Below, in pieces: positions 10,381-19,417 of a stretch of 64,000 bases of DNA. The position numbers were made by a program, and so were the translations under genes. Within the stretch, counting starts at the first letter, position 1; every line of letters starts with the position of its first letter. The stretch is from Zunongwangia pacifica. GTDB taxonomy: Bacteria > Bacteroidota > Bacteroidia > Flavobacteriales > Flavobacteriaceae. The notes beneath the pieces are model-generated. The model was not told the origin of the DNA, made no database searches, and worked only from the letters and a program-made list of their open reading frames with translations. Location: contig NZ_JAKHSK010000001.1 of the NCBI RefSeq assembly GCF_023499215.1, positions 248,001-312,000 on the forward strand, given 5' to 3'.

Positions 10381-11096
10381 TGTTACAGGTGCAAAATAAG
10401 AGGATAGAGGTAAAGGAATTAGGATTTAAAGATTATAAAGAAACCTGGGACGAACAGGAACGGCTTTTTAAAGAGATTCTGGATTTAAAAGTAAAGAACC
10501 GGAGAGAAAATACACAAATTGAAACTCCCAATTATCTACTTTCAGTAGAACATCCACATGTGTACACTTTAGGGAAAAGTGGTGATATTTCTAACCTTTT
10601 AATCAATGAAAATCAGCTTGAAGAAAAAGGTGCCAAATTCTATAAAATTAATAGAGGCGGAGATATTACATATCATGGCCCAGGGCAGATGGTCATTTAC
10701 CCTATTTTAGACTTAGATAATTTCTTTACCGATATTCATAAATATTTAAGGCTTTTAGAAGAAGCGGTAATTCTTGTTTTAAAAGATTATGGTCTTGTTG
10801 CCGAGCGCAGTAAAGGTGAAACCGGAGTTTGGCTTGATGTAGGAACACCATTTGCCAGGAAAATCTGTGCAATGGGCGTTCGCGCCAGTAGATGGGTAAC
10901 CATGCACGGTTTGGCTTTAAATGTAAATGCCGATTTAGGCTATTTTGATAATATTGTTCCCTGTGGAATCAAAGAAAAGGCCGTTACTTCTTTAAATGTC
11001 GAATTGGGAAAGACTACAGTTAATATGGAAGAGGTGAAGCAACGTTTCTTCTTGCATTTTAAGGAGCTGTTTGAAGCAGATTTTTCTACAATTTAA
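10377..11096 (+). CDS. lipB: Octanoyltransferase (lipoate biosynthesis)
   Basis: Transfers octanoyl from acyl carrier protein to lipoyl domains, the first step of lipoate synthesis. Signature [12 protein letters not shown] at residues 93-104, catalytic Lys162 (RKICAMG) and catalytic Cys196 (NIVPCGI) are all present. The length (239) is normal. The ATG overlaps the preceding stop by four bases. It is convergent with the rnhB remnant, whose restored frame would overlap the last bases of lipB. Confidence 0.95.
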   Translation: MMLQVQNKRIEVKELGFKDYKETWDEQERLFKEILDLKVKNRRENTQIETPNYLLSVEHPHVYTLGKSGDISNLLINENQLEEKGAKFYKINRGGDITYHGPGQMVIYPILDLDNFFTDIHKYLRLLEEAVILVLKDYGLVAERSKGETGVWLDVGTPFARKICAMGVRASRWVTMHGLALNVNADLGYFDNIVPCGIKEKAVTSLNVELGKTTVNMEEVKQRFFLHFKELFEADFSTI

Positions 11097-11399
11097 GTTC
11101 AAGTTGTTCAGGAAGAAGTCTAAAACTTTTTCGGTGGTATTTTGTTATTCCATATTTCCTGATGGCTTCACGATGTTCTTTAGTAGGATAGCCTTTGTTT
11201 TTTTTCCAGAGTTATACATCGGGAATTCTTCATGGATTTTCTCCATATATTCATCACGATGAGTTTTTGCTAAGATCGAAGCTGCCGCTATACTCAGGTA
11301 TTTATCATCTACTTTAATTATGCATTCATAATGTATATTTTTAAATGGTTTGAATGTATTACTTCTTTTATATGAATATTCGCTTCTAAATTTTATCAA
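11086..11399 (-). pseudogene. rnhB: Ribonuclease HII remnant (5' truncated and frameshifted)
   Basis: The minus-strand frame reads the C-terminal half of RNase [22 protein letters not shown], then [17 protein letters not shown], then HEEFPMYN. The frame is then lost in an A-run near 11197-11204. In the next frame the rest of the family C-terminus is readable ([18 protein letters not shown], then [16 protein letters not shown]) up to a stop at 11086. The N-terminal half, with the first catalytic acidic residues, is missing upstream of about 11,340. This lies just outside the ICE end, so integration or earlier decay removed it. Confidence 0.8.
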
Positions 11400-11443
11400 G
11401 TTTGAAATTCTTTAATTTTTTTAAAAAAAAATATTAGAAAAAA

Positions 11444-11453
11444 GCAAAGGTAA
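11444..11453. other. Candidate left attachment core of the ICE
   Basis: GCAAAGGTAA matches 9 of 10 positions of the inverse of the GTANNTTTGC core known for CTnDOT-type elements. It lies between the broken rnhB and the integrase gene. The other end is outside the window, so the direct repeat cannot be tested here. Nothing else is seen in 11,400-11,685. Confidence 0.35.
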
Positions 11454-11685
11454 GCAAAACGGCGAAGTCCGTTCATATACAGTGGTTTATAAAATGTAGG
11501 GCTAAAATTGGAGGTCACTGTACTTTAAGTTTTGGGCTTAAAATGACAAGGTTAGGTTACTAAATCGTTACTGGTAACCAATCTATCGCATGAAGCATAA
11601 TTACTTATATTTCAGTCTTTTGCATTCCTTTTCATCTTTCCCTGTAACTCAATGTAAATTAATTTTAAACATAAAAGATTGAGTT

Positions 11686-12951
11686 ATGGAACAGACGAAA
11701 AGGTCAACGTTTAAGCTCCTTTTCTACTTAAAGAAAAACGAGCCGAAGAAGAATGGCACAGTTGCCATTATGGGGCGTATCACTATTGATGGAAAAGCCG
11801 CATCATTCAGTACAAAGCTGGAAATTACCCCCAGTAATTGGGATTTGAAACATGGAAGGGTTCCCGGGAAAAGCAAACAGGCATTAAGCACTAATACAAA
11901 ATTGGATAATATCCGGTTACGGATCGACAAGCATTATGAGGAATTGCTCAAATACGATGGTTTTGTCACCCCGCAAAAATTGAAACTTTCTTTTTTGGGT
12001 GTGGGTATTATGGAAGATGCCATTCTAAAGGTATTCCAGGCACACAATGACGATTTTGCAAAAATGGTAGCTAAAAGGGAGCGTTCCCAAAGCACCCACA
12101 ACAAATATAAAATAGTGTACAACCACCTTGCAGAGTTTATCAAGCTACGATATTTAAGGGAAGACATGGCTTTCAAGGAACTTACTTCCGATTTTATCCG
12201 TGAATTTGATTTCTACCTGCGTGTGGACAAGGAATGTACCCATAACACGGTTTGGGTTTACACCATGCCCGTTTTACGCATAGTGGAGCTGGCCATTAAA
12301 AAGGGCATGATCCGCAATAATCCTTTTGAGGACTACGAAATCACCATGAAGGAGGCTGACAGGGGTTTCCTATTGAAAGGAGATGTTGAGAAAATTATGC
12401 TTTGCCAACTTCCGAAGAAAAGGTACGAACTTGTCCGAGACCTCTTTGTTTTCAGTTGTTTTACGGGCTTGTCCTATGCGGACATCAAAAAACTGAAGCG
12501 GAACAATATTCAGAATTTCTTTGACGGCCATCAGTGGGTTATCAGCCGGAGAAAGAAAACCGATGTTTCGTCCAACGTCCGTTTATTGGAAATACCCAAG
12601 AAAATCATTGAGAAGTATTTCGGTACAACAAGGAACGAATTTGTTTTTCCGGTTCCATCCAATGCAACCTGCAACAACCATATCACCAGGATTATGGCAA
12701 TTGCAGAGATTACTGCCGAGCAAAAGGTAACCTTCCACACGGCACGCCATACGTTTGCTACAATGGTACTTACGGCTGGTGCCTCACTTGAAAGTGTACA
12801 AAAAATGATGGGGCATACGAACATTACCACCACTCAGATCTATGCCAAAATACTCAATGAGAAAGTTGGTATGGACATGGATATTGTTGCCAGAAATTTA
12901 AAGGCAATGGAAGTTTCCTTTAGTGCGATGGAAGAAAAAATTGCAGTTTAA
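11686..12951 (+). CDS. int: Tyrosine recombinase/integrase of CTnDOT type
   Basis: Integrates and excises the ICE. It has 421 residues: an arm-binding N-terminus, a SAM-like core-binding domain (about 110-210) and a catalytic domain. HTARHTF (His-x-x-Arg, about 351-355), GHTNITTTQIYAKI (His about 375, nucleophile Tyr about 386) are present. Where the first catalytic Arg is expected the sequence reads TGLSYAD, with Ser in place of Arg. This is the substitution known from IntDOT, so it is not a defect. A strong hairpin terminator follows. Confidence 0.92.
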   Translation: MEQTKRSTFKLLFYLKKNEPKKNGTVAIMGRITIDGKAASFSTKLEITPSNWDLKHGRVPGKSKQALSTNTKLDNIRLRIDKHYEELLKYDGFVTPQKLKLSFLGVGIMEDAILKVFQAHNDDFAKMVAKRERSQSTHNKYKIVYNHLAEFIKLRYLREDMAFKELTSDFIREFDFYLRVDKECTHNTVWVYTMPVLRIVELAIKKGMIRNNPFEDYEITMKEADRGFLLKGDVEKIMLCQLPKKRYELVRDLFVFSCFTGLSYADIKKLKRNNIQNFFDGHQWVISRRKKTDVSSNVRLLEIPKKIIEKYFGTTRNEFVFPVPSNATCNNHITRIMAIAEITAEQKVTFHTARHTFATMVLTAGASLESVQKMMGHTNITTTQIYAKILNEKVGMDMDIVARNLKAMEVSFSAMEEKIAV

Positions 12952-12980
12952 TCAGATTCATTCCTTTCCAACAATTATAG

Positions 12981-13008
12981 AGCAGGATTTTTATGATCCT
13001 GCTTTTTT
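12981..13008 (+). terminator. Terminator of the integrase gene
   Basis: Stem AGCAGGAT/ATCCTGCT with a 7-nt loop, then six T. Confidence 0.88.
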
Positions 13009-13618
13009 ATTTCCCATACTTCATATAGCCAAAGCACATTTACCTTCCGATCCGATCCCTCCGCTGTAAAAGAGCTTATGGCTATTTCCCGGACAGAAGA
13101 TTGAAAAATGTTGCCCCTGCGGCTTTCCCTTGCATAACAATTTTTCAAACCTCTGTAGGTGGGTGTGGCCTTCACAGCCACACAACTAAAAAAGGATTTA
13201 AAAAATTCTGTGAATTGGAAGTGTTATTTCAATTCATCCCGGACCATTTCCCAATGCCATCTTCCCGGCTTCCACACCTTTTTTATCCAAAGAGCCAGTA
13301 TGCTTTATTGTTCCATTTCAAGAGCAAAGGTATTACCGTGTCCTTAACGCATCCCCAAGGTCAGGACAAGTTTGGAAAAAAATCTCCACCCGTTGGGTAG
13401 TATTTCCCTCCAAAACCTTGGTGCTGCTACACACGGACCTTTTATGCTCGTGAAACGAAACATAGCATACTCCGGCTCTTTAAACGAATAAAAAAAATGT
13501 CAGATATGAAGATTATAAGCATTGGAAATGGTAATGAAACGAAACAGCACCTCCTCTCATTACCGAATAAATCAAACAAAAAAACAAATCAAAATCAATC
13601 TCTAAAAATTCAAAAATC
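13009..13618. other. Non-coding region between int and ssb
   Basis: About 600 bp with no convincing gene. It holds a perfect GTGTGGC/GCCACAC hairpin (13163-13183), a GC-richer middle part, and an A-rich leader before ssb whose last bases resemble the leader of the next gene at 14,040. It may carry regulatory sites of the ICE. Short ORFs here have no protein-like composition. Confidence 0.5.
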
Positions 13619-14008
13619 ATGAACATCACAGGAAGACTGACAAGGGATGCGGAAGTAAAGACCCTTGACGACAACAGACAGGTAGTAAACTTTTCGGTAG
13701 CGGTAAACGACAGCTATCAAACCAAACAGGGCGAACGGGTAGAGCAAACCGCCTTTTTCGATTGCTCTTATTGGATAACCCCGAACGTAGCCAAGATACT
13801 TACAAAAGGCTCTTTGGTAGAACTCACAGGTAGGGTAAGTGTAAGGGCGTGGACGGATATGGACGGCAAGGCACACGCAGGACTGAATTTCCATACCTCA
13901 CAAATCAAATTGCACGGAGGTAGCAGGAAAGCAGCAACCGTACAGGCTACTGCACAATCTGAAAGCAACAACACCAAACAGGAAACAGAGGACGACCTCC
14001 CATTTTAA
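13619..14008 (+). CDS. ssb: Single-stranded DNA-binding protein
   Basis: OB-fold SSB of 129 residues (MNITGRLTRDAEVKTL..., FFDCSYW, LVELTGRVSVRAW) with a short linker and the acidic tail DDLPF that recruits partner proteins in bacterial SSBs. It is first of the PRTRC-containing gene run and likely protects single strands during transfer. Little Shine-Dalgarno signal is seen, as usual in Bacteroidota. Confidence 0.92.
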   Translation: MNITGRLTRDAEVKTLDDNRQVVNFSVAVNDSYQTKQGERVEQTAFFDCSYWITPNVAKILTKGSLVELTGRVSVRAWTDMDGKAHAGLNFHTSQIKLHGGSRKAATVQATAQSESNNTKQETEDDLPF

Positions 14009-14053
14009 CAGCAAACATTCAATCTTTTTCAAACATTCTAAAATTTCAAAATC

Positions 14054-15127
14054 ATGGCACATAACATCAATTTCAACGAGAGAACAGGAAAGTACAGTTT
14101 CTTTTCAGTACAGCAAAAGGCATGGCATGGTCTGGGTCAAATTGTGGAACAATACCCGACAAGTGAGGAAGCTATCAAATACGCAGGATTGGATTATGAA
14201 GTAGTCAAATCCCCGCTGTTTACCAAAGGCTCAGGGATTATCGAAACTGAACAGGGTATAGAGATAGGGAGCAACGAACTGGAAGTACCCTACTATTTTG
14301 CCAATATCCGTACCGATAACAATGCCGTATTGGGCGTGGTCGGTAAGGATTACCATATCGTACAGAACCGTGAAGCATTCAATTTCTTTGACAGTATTGT
14401 AGGCGGTGGCGAGGGCATCCTATACGAAACCGCAGGGGCATTGGGCAATGGGGAACGTATTTTCATTACGGCTAAACTGCCCGGTTATATCCGTGTGGGC
14501 AATGGCGATGATGTAACGGAAAAGTACATTTTCTTGACCACAAGCCACGATGGTAGCGGAAGTATTACCGCAGCGTTTACACCTATCCGTATCGTTTGCC
14601 AAAACACCCTTAACGCCTCATTGCGGAATATGACCAACGTAGTGCGTATCAAACACACTTCGGGTGCAAAACAGCGTATCGAGAATGCCCACAAGATTAT
14701 GGGATTAGCGAATACCTTGACAACTCAATTGGAAGGCATTTTCAACGAGTGGGCAAAAATAAGGGTAACAGACCGAGAGGTCAGAAAGCTCATCCAATTG
14801 GCTCTTTGCCCGAACAAGGAAACATTGGAGCATATCAAAAAAGGTGCGGAAGATGAACTGTCCACGGTGTTCAAAAACACCATTGATGATGCCTTTGCTT
14901 ACGCAATGGTAAGCGATACCCAACAAATGGACACCACCAAAGGCACATTGTTCGGGGCATACAACGCTGTTACGGGCTACTTTCAGAATGTACGCAATTA
15001 CAGGGATGACGAAGCCAAGTTGCAGAGTATCGTAATGGGTGGTACTGCCCAACTCAAATCTCAAAAGGCATTTGAATACTGTAATGCTTTTGCAAAGGAC
15101 GGTGCGGAAATCCTAAACCTTAATTAA
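14054..15127 (+). CDS. DUF932 (phage/plasmid-like) protein
   Basis: Soluble protein of 357 residues. Sequence blocks typical of the DUF932 / phage-plasmid-like family are seen: KAWHGLG near the N-terminus, YHIVQN near residue 100, and TPIRIVCQNTL near residue 180. The family is common on plasmids and ICEs beside ssb and its biochemical role is unknown. A hairpin follows the stop. Confidence 0.8.
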   Translation: MAHNINFNERTGKYSFFSVQQKAWHGLGQIVEQYPTSEEAIKYAGLDYEVVKSPLFTKGSGIIETEQGIEIGSNELEVPYYFANIRTDNNAVLGVVGKDYHIVQNREAFNFFDSIVGGGEGILYETAGALGNGERIFITAKLPGYIRVGNGDDVTEKYIFLTTSHDGSGSITAAFTPIRIVCQNTLNASLRNMTNVVRIKHTSGAKQRIENAHKIMGLANTLTTQLEGIFNEWAKIRVTDREVRKLIQLALCPNKETLEHIKKGAEDELSTVFKNTIDDAFAYAMVSDTQQMDTTKGTLFGAYNAVTGYFQNVRNYRDDEAKLQSIVMGGTAQLKSQKAFEYCNAFAKDGAEILNLN

Positions 15128-15134
15128 ACAACCA

Positions 15135-15166
15135 CAGGCTACCGCCTTCATCGGTGGTAGCCTGTT
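15135..15166 (+). terminator. Hairpin after the DUF932 gene
   Basis: Ten-bp stem ACAGGCTACC/GGTAGCCTGT with a 12-nt loop. The T-run is weak, so it may attenuate rather than stop transcription. Confidence 0.6.
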
Positions 15167-15179
15167 AAAAACAGGGATT

Positions 15180-15386
15180 ATGAAAGCAAAATCAATAGAG
15201 GAAGCCAAAAGTTTGGCTAAAGCACAGAGTCTTGACAGGGAGTACAAAGACGAAAGCATACATATTATTTACTGCAATCGTACAGAGTATTTCTATGTAG
15301 ATACGGACGGCTTAATACGGCTTTGGGAACAGTCATACGGCTATTATGTAAATGGGGTTTTTACCTCTGAAAAATCACATTCATAA
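15180..15386 (+). CDS. Small ICE protein of unknown function
   Basis: Sixty-eight residues, soluble, with a charged N-terminal helix and an aromatic C-terminal half (YFYVDTDGLIRLWEQSYGYYV). I do not recognise a family. Its position between DUF932 and PRTRC-E, in the same direction, supports it being real. Confidence 0.6.
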   Translation: MKAKSIEEAKSLAKAQSLDREYKDESIHIIYCNRTEYFYVDTDGLIRLWEQSYGYYVNGVFTSEKSHS

Positions 15387-15425
15387 CATTCAATACAAGG
15401 AACAATACATAAAAATTTCAGAACA

Positions 15426-15962
15426 ATGAATACAAATTTTTTCAATCAGATACAGCAGTTGGACTTTACAGGAGTATTGCAACTGAACATTTCCAAAGGA
15501 GCAGAAAATAATCTTATCGTATCGGTACTACTCCATAACGAACAATGTGGGGATAGTGCCAAAAACCTCATTCCCCCATTGACCTTTAACGCCACACCGC
15601 AGGAGTTTGACGAGGGATTTTTTGAGCAGATAATCGCACCTATCCAAACCGTTTCGGGGGTCATGGTTGATATGGAAAAATTCCTAAAACAAGTCGAGGA
15701 AGCCAAAAAACAATCGGCTATGGAGAAAGAGAAAGCCGAGAAAGCCAAAAAGGAAAAAGAAGCCAAAGACAAGAAATACAAGGACAGTATGGCAAAGGTG
15801 GACGAACTGGAGGCATCAGGCAAATTCCGTGAAGCGTGGATAAAAGTACCCGATATAGCGGAGTTTCCCGAAAAAGCGGACGAGATACGCAAACGCAAAA
15901 AGGAATTGTCCGAAAAATTTGCACCCGACCTTTTCGGGGCAGAACAGGAACAAAATGTATAA
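15426..15962 (+). CDS. PRTRC system protein E
   Basis: Has 178 residues: a beta-rich N-terminal domain (about 1-90), then a strongly charged Lys/Glu coiled coil (about 95-125) and a helical tail. It matches the PRTRC-E family of plasmids and ICEs, whose biochemical role is unknown. It opens the E-C-x-B-ThiF run and is spaced 17 bp from PRTRC-C. Confidence 0.75.
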   Translation: MNTNFFNQIQQLDFTGVLQLNISKGAENNLIVSVLLHNEQCGDSAKNLIPPLTFNATPQEFDEGFFEQIIAPIQTVSGVMVDMEKFLKQVEEAKKQSAMEKEKAEKAKKEKEAKDKKYKDSMAKVDELEASGKFREAWIKVPDIAEFPEKADEIRKRKKELSEKFAPDLFGAEQEQNV

Positions 15963-15979
15963 CCCTAAAATAAGGAACT

Positions 15980-16198
15980 ATGTTATTAGCAACGCAATTA
16001 GAGCGAGTGTTTATACTCAAAGATAAAGGACAGGACATCAGATTGACTGACCCTGAAGCACGTTGGAGCGTGGAAGCGGTGACGAATTATTACGCCAATA
16101 TGTATCCGATTTTGACAACTGCAAAAGTATCTGCCCCACAAATCAAGGACGATGCGGTCGAGTACAGATTTGAAAGCGTAATGGGTACGAAAGGTTAA
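15980..16198 (+). CDS. PRTRC system protein C (ubiquitin-like candidate)
   Basis: Seventy-two residues, the size of a beta-grasp domain, ending in ...MGTKG with a C-terminal glycine. The family is PRTRC-C. Comparative work, as I recall it, places it with ubiquitin-like proteins in systems that also hold E1-like and E2-like members. Here those are the B and ThiF genes downstream. Conjugation activity is inferred. Confidence 0.75.
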   Translation: MLLATQLERVFILKDKGQDIRLTDPEARWSVEAVTNYYANMYPILTTAKVSAPQIKDDAVEYRFESVMGTKG

Positions 16199-16221
16199 AC
16201 TAAAAATCAAAAGAATGAATT

Positions 16222-16398
16222 ATGCAACGCAACATCATATCGGGAATTATCAGCTTTCCCGAACAGCAACGGCAACTGAAACTGCACCGACAGTTGGGCG
16301 AGTTTGCACAATGGATGCAAAGGCCAAAAGACACAAACGAAATACAGAAAGACAAGCGGAAAACCGTGCCGATAGCCATGCTACCAATGGTTTTTTGA
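16222..16398 (+). CDS. Small ORF in the PRTRC run, overlapping the next gene's 5' extension
   Basis: A 58-residue frame (MQRNIISGIISFPEQQRQLK..., ending IAMLPMVF) in a different frame from the long ORF that starts at 16215. Its composition is protein-like, while the first 60 residues of the other frame are rich in Thr/Ala/Arg/Asn and look non-coding. Its TGA overlaps a TTG (16395) in the downstream frame, a coupling seen throughout this operon. No family is recognised. Confidence 0.5.
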   Translation: MQRNIISGIISFPEQQRQLKLHRQLGEFAQWMQRPKDTNEIQKDKRKTVPIAMLPMVF

Positions 16399-17381
16399 AA
16401 TGTACGTTTCTGCCTAAACTGAAAATGGTACAATCTGTACAGGCTTGTAAGGAAACAGCAAAAACGGAGAGGGATTTTTATAAGTCCCTTTCCAGTCTTG
16501 CCGAACATTACCGTATTGAACCCATGCAAACCAACGAATATGGTTTCCCCTACAATATGGTACTGGCAACGTGGGATTTGGAAACAAAGTTAAAACGCAA
16601 CGTAGCAAATTGGGACGATTTACGTTTGGCACAGGACAGCAGGAAAACATTTTTGATAAGTGAGCAGCGATACGACACAGGCACGACCCTTTTCTATATT
16701 CCCGTTGTGCCACTATTCAGAATGTTGCACGATAAAAAACGGAAACGGACTGCACAGCTACTCCTATCGGTTTGCAGTTATTTGTACCATATTGCGGACA
16801 TTCCGTATTACAGGCAGGAAAGCACCTATTTATATTGGCAATATGAAATGTTTACCGAATGGGTGGAATACGATGACCATACGGACGAAACCGAATTTTA
16901 TAAAGGTGAATTGAGGAAAGCCGAAACTATTGGCGACAGGATTGAACAGAAACTGTACAACCTTATCAATTTACAGCTATTTGAACAACGCTTAAAAGGT
17001 TTTAAAATTCGTGATGACTTTGATATGGAATGCCATAAAATGGCTTGCAATGCCTTTGTTCTTTACAATGAATATCCAACTGCGAGCGTGTTCCGAAATG
17101 CACCTGAACAAGACCCCGATACGGATGATTATGACCATGAAATTATCGGAATGGAAAAGTACATTTCATTCGTGTCGGACACCAAAGGTTGGTTGTACGA
17201 AAGCCTTGTGGACTGTATCAACAACGAGTTTAACGAGTACGGGGCAATCGAAGAACCGACCATTTTCAAACGCTTTGACGGAAACGAGATAACTGCAAAC
17301 AATCTTGATTTTGAGAACCGTTTGTTTGCTCTGTTGGAGGATTTGGGCGGTTTATTATATGAATATAAAACAGAAGAATAA
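16395..17381 (+). CDS. PRTRC-associated protein of unknown function
   Basis: About 320-330 residues, mostly helical, with no recognised catalytic motif. An upstream ATG at 16215 would give 388 residues, but its first 60 residues lack protein-like character and cover the small ORF at 16222-16398. More likely starts are TTG 16395 (overlapping that stop) or ATG 16425 (MVQSVQAC). The stop overlaps the PRTRC-B start by one base (TAATG). It occupies the slot of a PRTRC-F-like member, but I cannot assign it. Confidence 0.65.
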   Translation: MKCTFLPKLKMVQSVQACKETAKTERDFYKSLSSLAEHYRIEPMQTNEYGFPYNMVLATWDLETKLKRNVANWDDLRLAQDSRKTFLISEQRYDTGTTLFYIPVVPLFRMLHDKKRKRTAQLLLSVCSYLYHIADIPYYRQESTYLYWQYEMFTEWVEYDDHTDETEFYKGELRKAETIGDRIEQKLYNLINLQLFEQRLKGFKIRDDFDMECHKMACNAFVLYNEYPTASVFRNAPEQDPDTDDYDHEIIGMEKYISFVSDTKGWLYESLVDCINNEFNEYGAIEEPTIFKRFDGNEITANNLDFENRLFALLEDLGGLLYEYKTEE

Positions 17382-18103
17382 TGAACAATATAAACGACAT
17401 AACCGAGAATTTCGGCACATTGTATCATCCAAAATCCGCTTTGGTATTCTATAAGACAAAAGCAGCGGAAACCGATATGTACGTGGAACATTTCGATATG
17501 GACAAAGACGGCAACCCTATTAATGCGCACCCATTGACAGTAAAGGAAGCCAACGCATTGGCAAAGTCCTTACAGACCAATGAAGAAAGGAACAAAGCTT
17601 TTTTAAAGCCGAAGGGGATTTTACCGACCAACATCCTGCATATCAATCCGAGCAAAAAAGGAACGGTACTTTGGTACACCAAAGCACAGCAAAGGCAACT
17701 GTATTTTGTGGACGGTCTGGGCATCCCCAACGGGAAGGCACAAATACCCCCAATGCTTTGGTTGGCAAGCAAAAGCACCCTTTACGTATTTGCGCTGAAA
17801 GGCAACAGGCGACCCACCGAAAACACCCCCTTGCATTATGCCCCGTTTTTCAATGTAAATGAGAACGGCAACGTATGTATGGGGACGGTAAACATTGACA
17901 TCAAAAATTCGGCTTCGGTCGAGGAATTTACCACTGCTTGGGAAGACTACTTTTTTAACAGCTATTTCAGCCATTTATTGGGAAGCCACAGTCCCATAAA
18001 AGGGAATTGTGTAAATGTATGGAAAGAACTGGTCGGTACAGATAAACCTTTTCCCAAAGAGGTATTGAAAAAGAACAACAAAACCCTTAAAAATCTATTG
18101 TGA
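17381..18103 (+). CDS. PRTRC system protein B (E2-like candidate)
   Basis: Has 240 residues. The segment LHYAPFFN (152-158) followed by NENGNVCMG (Cys166) has the layout of the ubiquitin E2 active site (His...Asn, then Gly-x-V/I-Cys). This agrees with the proposal, recalled from comparative work, that PRTRC-B is E2-like. It would take the ubiquitin-like protein from the ThiF enzyme. It is coupled to both neighbours by overlapping stop/start codons. Confidence 0.75.
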   Translation: MNNINDITENFGTLYHPKSALVFYKTKAAETDMYVEHFDMDKDGNPINAHPLTVKEANALAKSLQTNEERNKAFLKPKGILPTNILHINPSKKGTVLWYTKAQQRQLYFVDGLGIPNGKAQIPPMLWLASKSTLYVFALKGNRRPTENTPLHYAPFFNVNENGNVCMGTVNIDIKNSASVEEFTTAWEDYFFNSYFSHLLGSHSPIKGNCVNVWKELVGTDKPFPKEVLKKNNKTLKNLL

Positions 18104-18909
18104 TGAATACGGCAAAAACAGCAGTCCATTTTACGGACAACTATCTCATAAGCCCTACCAACCCGATTTCGGTAAACCTTATCGGAGCGGGTGGCACAGG
18201 CTCAAAGGTGTTGACCGCCTTAATGGAAATGAACCATAGTTTAATCGAATTGGGACACGCAGGATTGCAAGTCCGCCTTTGGGATGATGATAGGATTACC
18301 AGTGCCAATTTGGGCAGACAGCGTTTTGCGGAATGTGAAACAGGATTGTACAAATCCGTGGCACTCATAAACCGAGCCAACCGTTTTTCGGGGACTAACT
18401 GGAAAGCCGAAACCCGAAAATTTGAAAAGGACAATTTCGGGCAAGTCCCCGAAGAAGCCAGGGCGACCCTTACCATTACTTGCGTGGATAATGTACAGGC
18501 AAGGTTTGGTGTTGCCGAGATACTGAAAGAAGTAAGTGACCGCAGGAATTACAGGGACAGCCCCAAATATTGGTTGGACTTTGGCAACAGCCAGTACACA
18601 GGGCAAGTCTTGTTATCTACTATTGGGGAAATACAGCAACCCCAATCCGAAAAGTACGAAACGGTGGCAAGCCTGCCATTTGTTACCGAAGAATTTGGCG
18701 AACTGCTCAGGCAATCCGAACAGCAGGACGGTACACCAAGTTGCAGTTTAGCCGAAGCCTTGGAAAAACAGGACTTATTTATCAATTCCTCATTGACACA
18801 AATGGGTTGCTCTTTACTTTGGGGATTGTTCCGCAACGGATTGACACCGTACAGGGGATTTTTCCACAACCTGAAAGATTTTACCACCCACCCCCTAAAA
18901 GTCGCCTGA
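18103..18909 (+). CDS. PRTRC system ThiF-family (E1-like) adenylating enzyme
   Basis: E1/ThiF Rossmann domain with nucleotide loop GAGGTGSK (28-35) and DDD/N-type motifs (LWDDDRIT, CVDN near 127). A later PSCSL (Cys214) could be the thioester cysteine. It would adenylate the C-terminus of the ubiquitin-like protein. I start at ATG 18103, which overlaps the previous TGA; a GTG at 18100 is also possible. Last gene of the PRTRC run, with a terminator 25 bp on. Confidence 0.8.
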   Translation: MNTAKTAVHFTDNYLISPTNPISVNLIGAGGTGSKVLTALMEMNHSLIELGHAGLQVRLWDDDRITSANLGRQRFAECETGLYKSVALINRANRFSGTNWKAETRKFEKDNFGQVPEEARATLTITCVDNVQARFGVAEILKEVSDRRNYRDSPKYWLDFGNSQYTGQVLLSTIGEIQQPQSEKYETVASLPFVTEEFGELLRQSEQQDGTPSCSLAEALEKQDLFINSSLTQMGCSLLWGLFRNGLTPYRGFFHNLKDFTTHPLKVA

Positions 18910-18933
18910 CCCTACACCGTTGGGGCGGGCGGC

Positions 18934-18972
18934 AAAAAGACACTCCCTCCCGATGGTCGGGGCAGTCTTTTT
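18934..18972 (+). terminator. Terminator of the PRTRC run
   Basis: AAAAAGAC/GTCTTTTT outer stem with inner CCCGA/TCGGG pairing. Confidence 0.75.
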
Positions 18973-19234
18973 GCATTGAGTGGGTGCAACCCCTTTGCCA
19001 AAATGAACCCGACAGCAATTACCTTTCCTTACATTTCACCAAACAGGTTGCGGGATTTTTTGCATGGGATATTCGTTATCCCATTTTTGCTATGGGAGGT
19101 ACTTCTTTTCTTTCCACATAGCGACCAAAGAAAAGAAGCAAAAGAACCTCGCCTAATTGACGTTGGATTTTGTTTTAATGTTTGTCATAGCAAAATTCTA
19201 TTTTATTAATTTGTTGATTAATTAGATTGTATGA

Positions 19235-19417
19235 CTATTCGCAATGTTGCACGTATGGGTAAACTGCTGCGATAATCAGTCTGTCAAATAGTTTTTCGCC
19301 AAAGTATCTTCTGTTGTGTTTATAAGTAAATTCATCCAGATAGTTCTGTAGGTATTTTTTGATGACCATATGGTAGATTCCCAACAGCTTGCGACTTGCT
19401 AATGCTTCGGGACATTA
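19235..19417 (-). mobile_element. Remnant of an IS1595-type transposase (C-terminal end)
   Basis: The minus-strand frame reads LASRKLLGIYHMVIKKYL, then NYLDEFTYKHNRRYFGEKL, then FDRLIIAA and a stop at 19235. The YLDEFxYxxNRR...FDRLL pattern is the C-terminal end of IS1595-family transposases. Nothing of the catalytic domain remains, and I could not identify terminal repeats. Confidence 0.65.
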
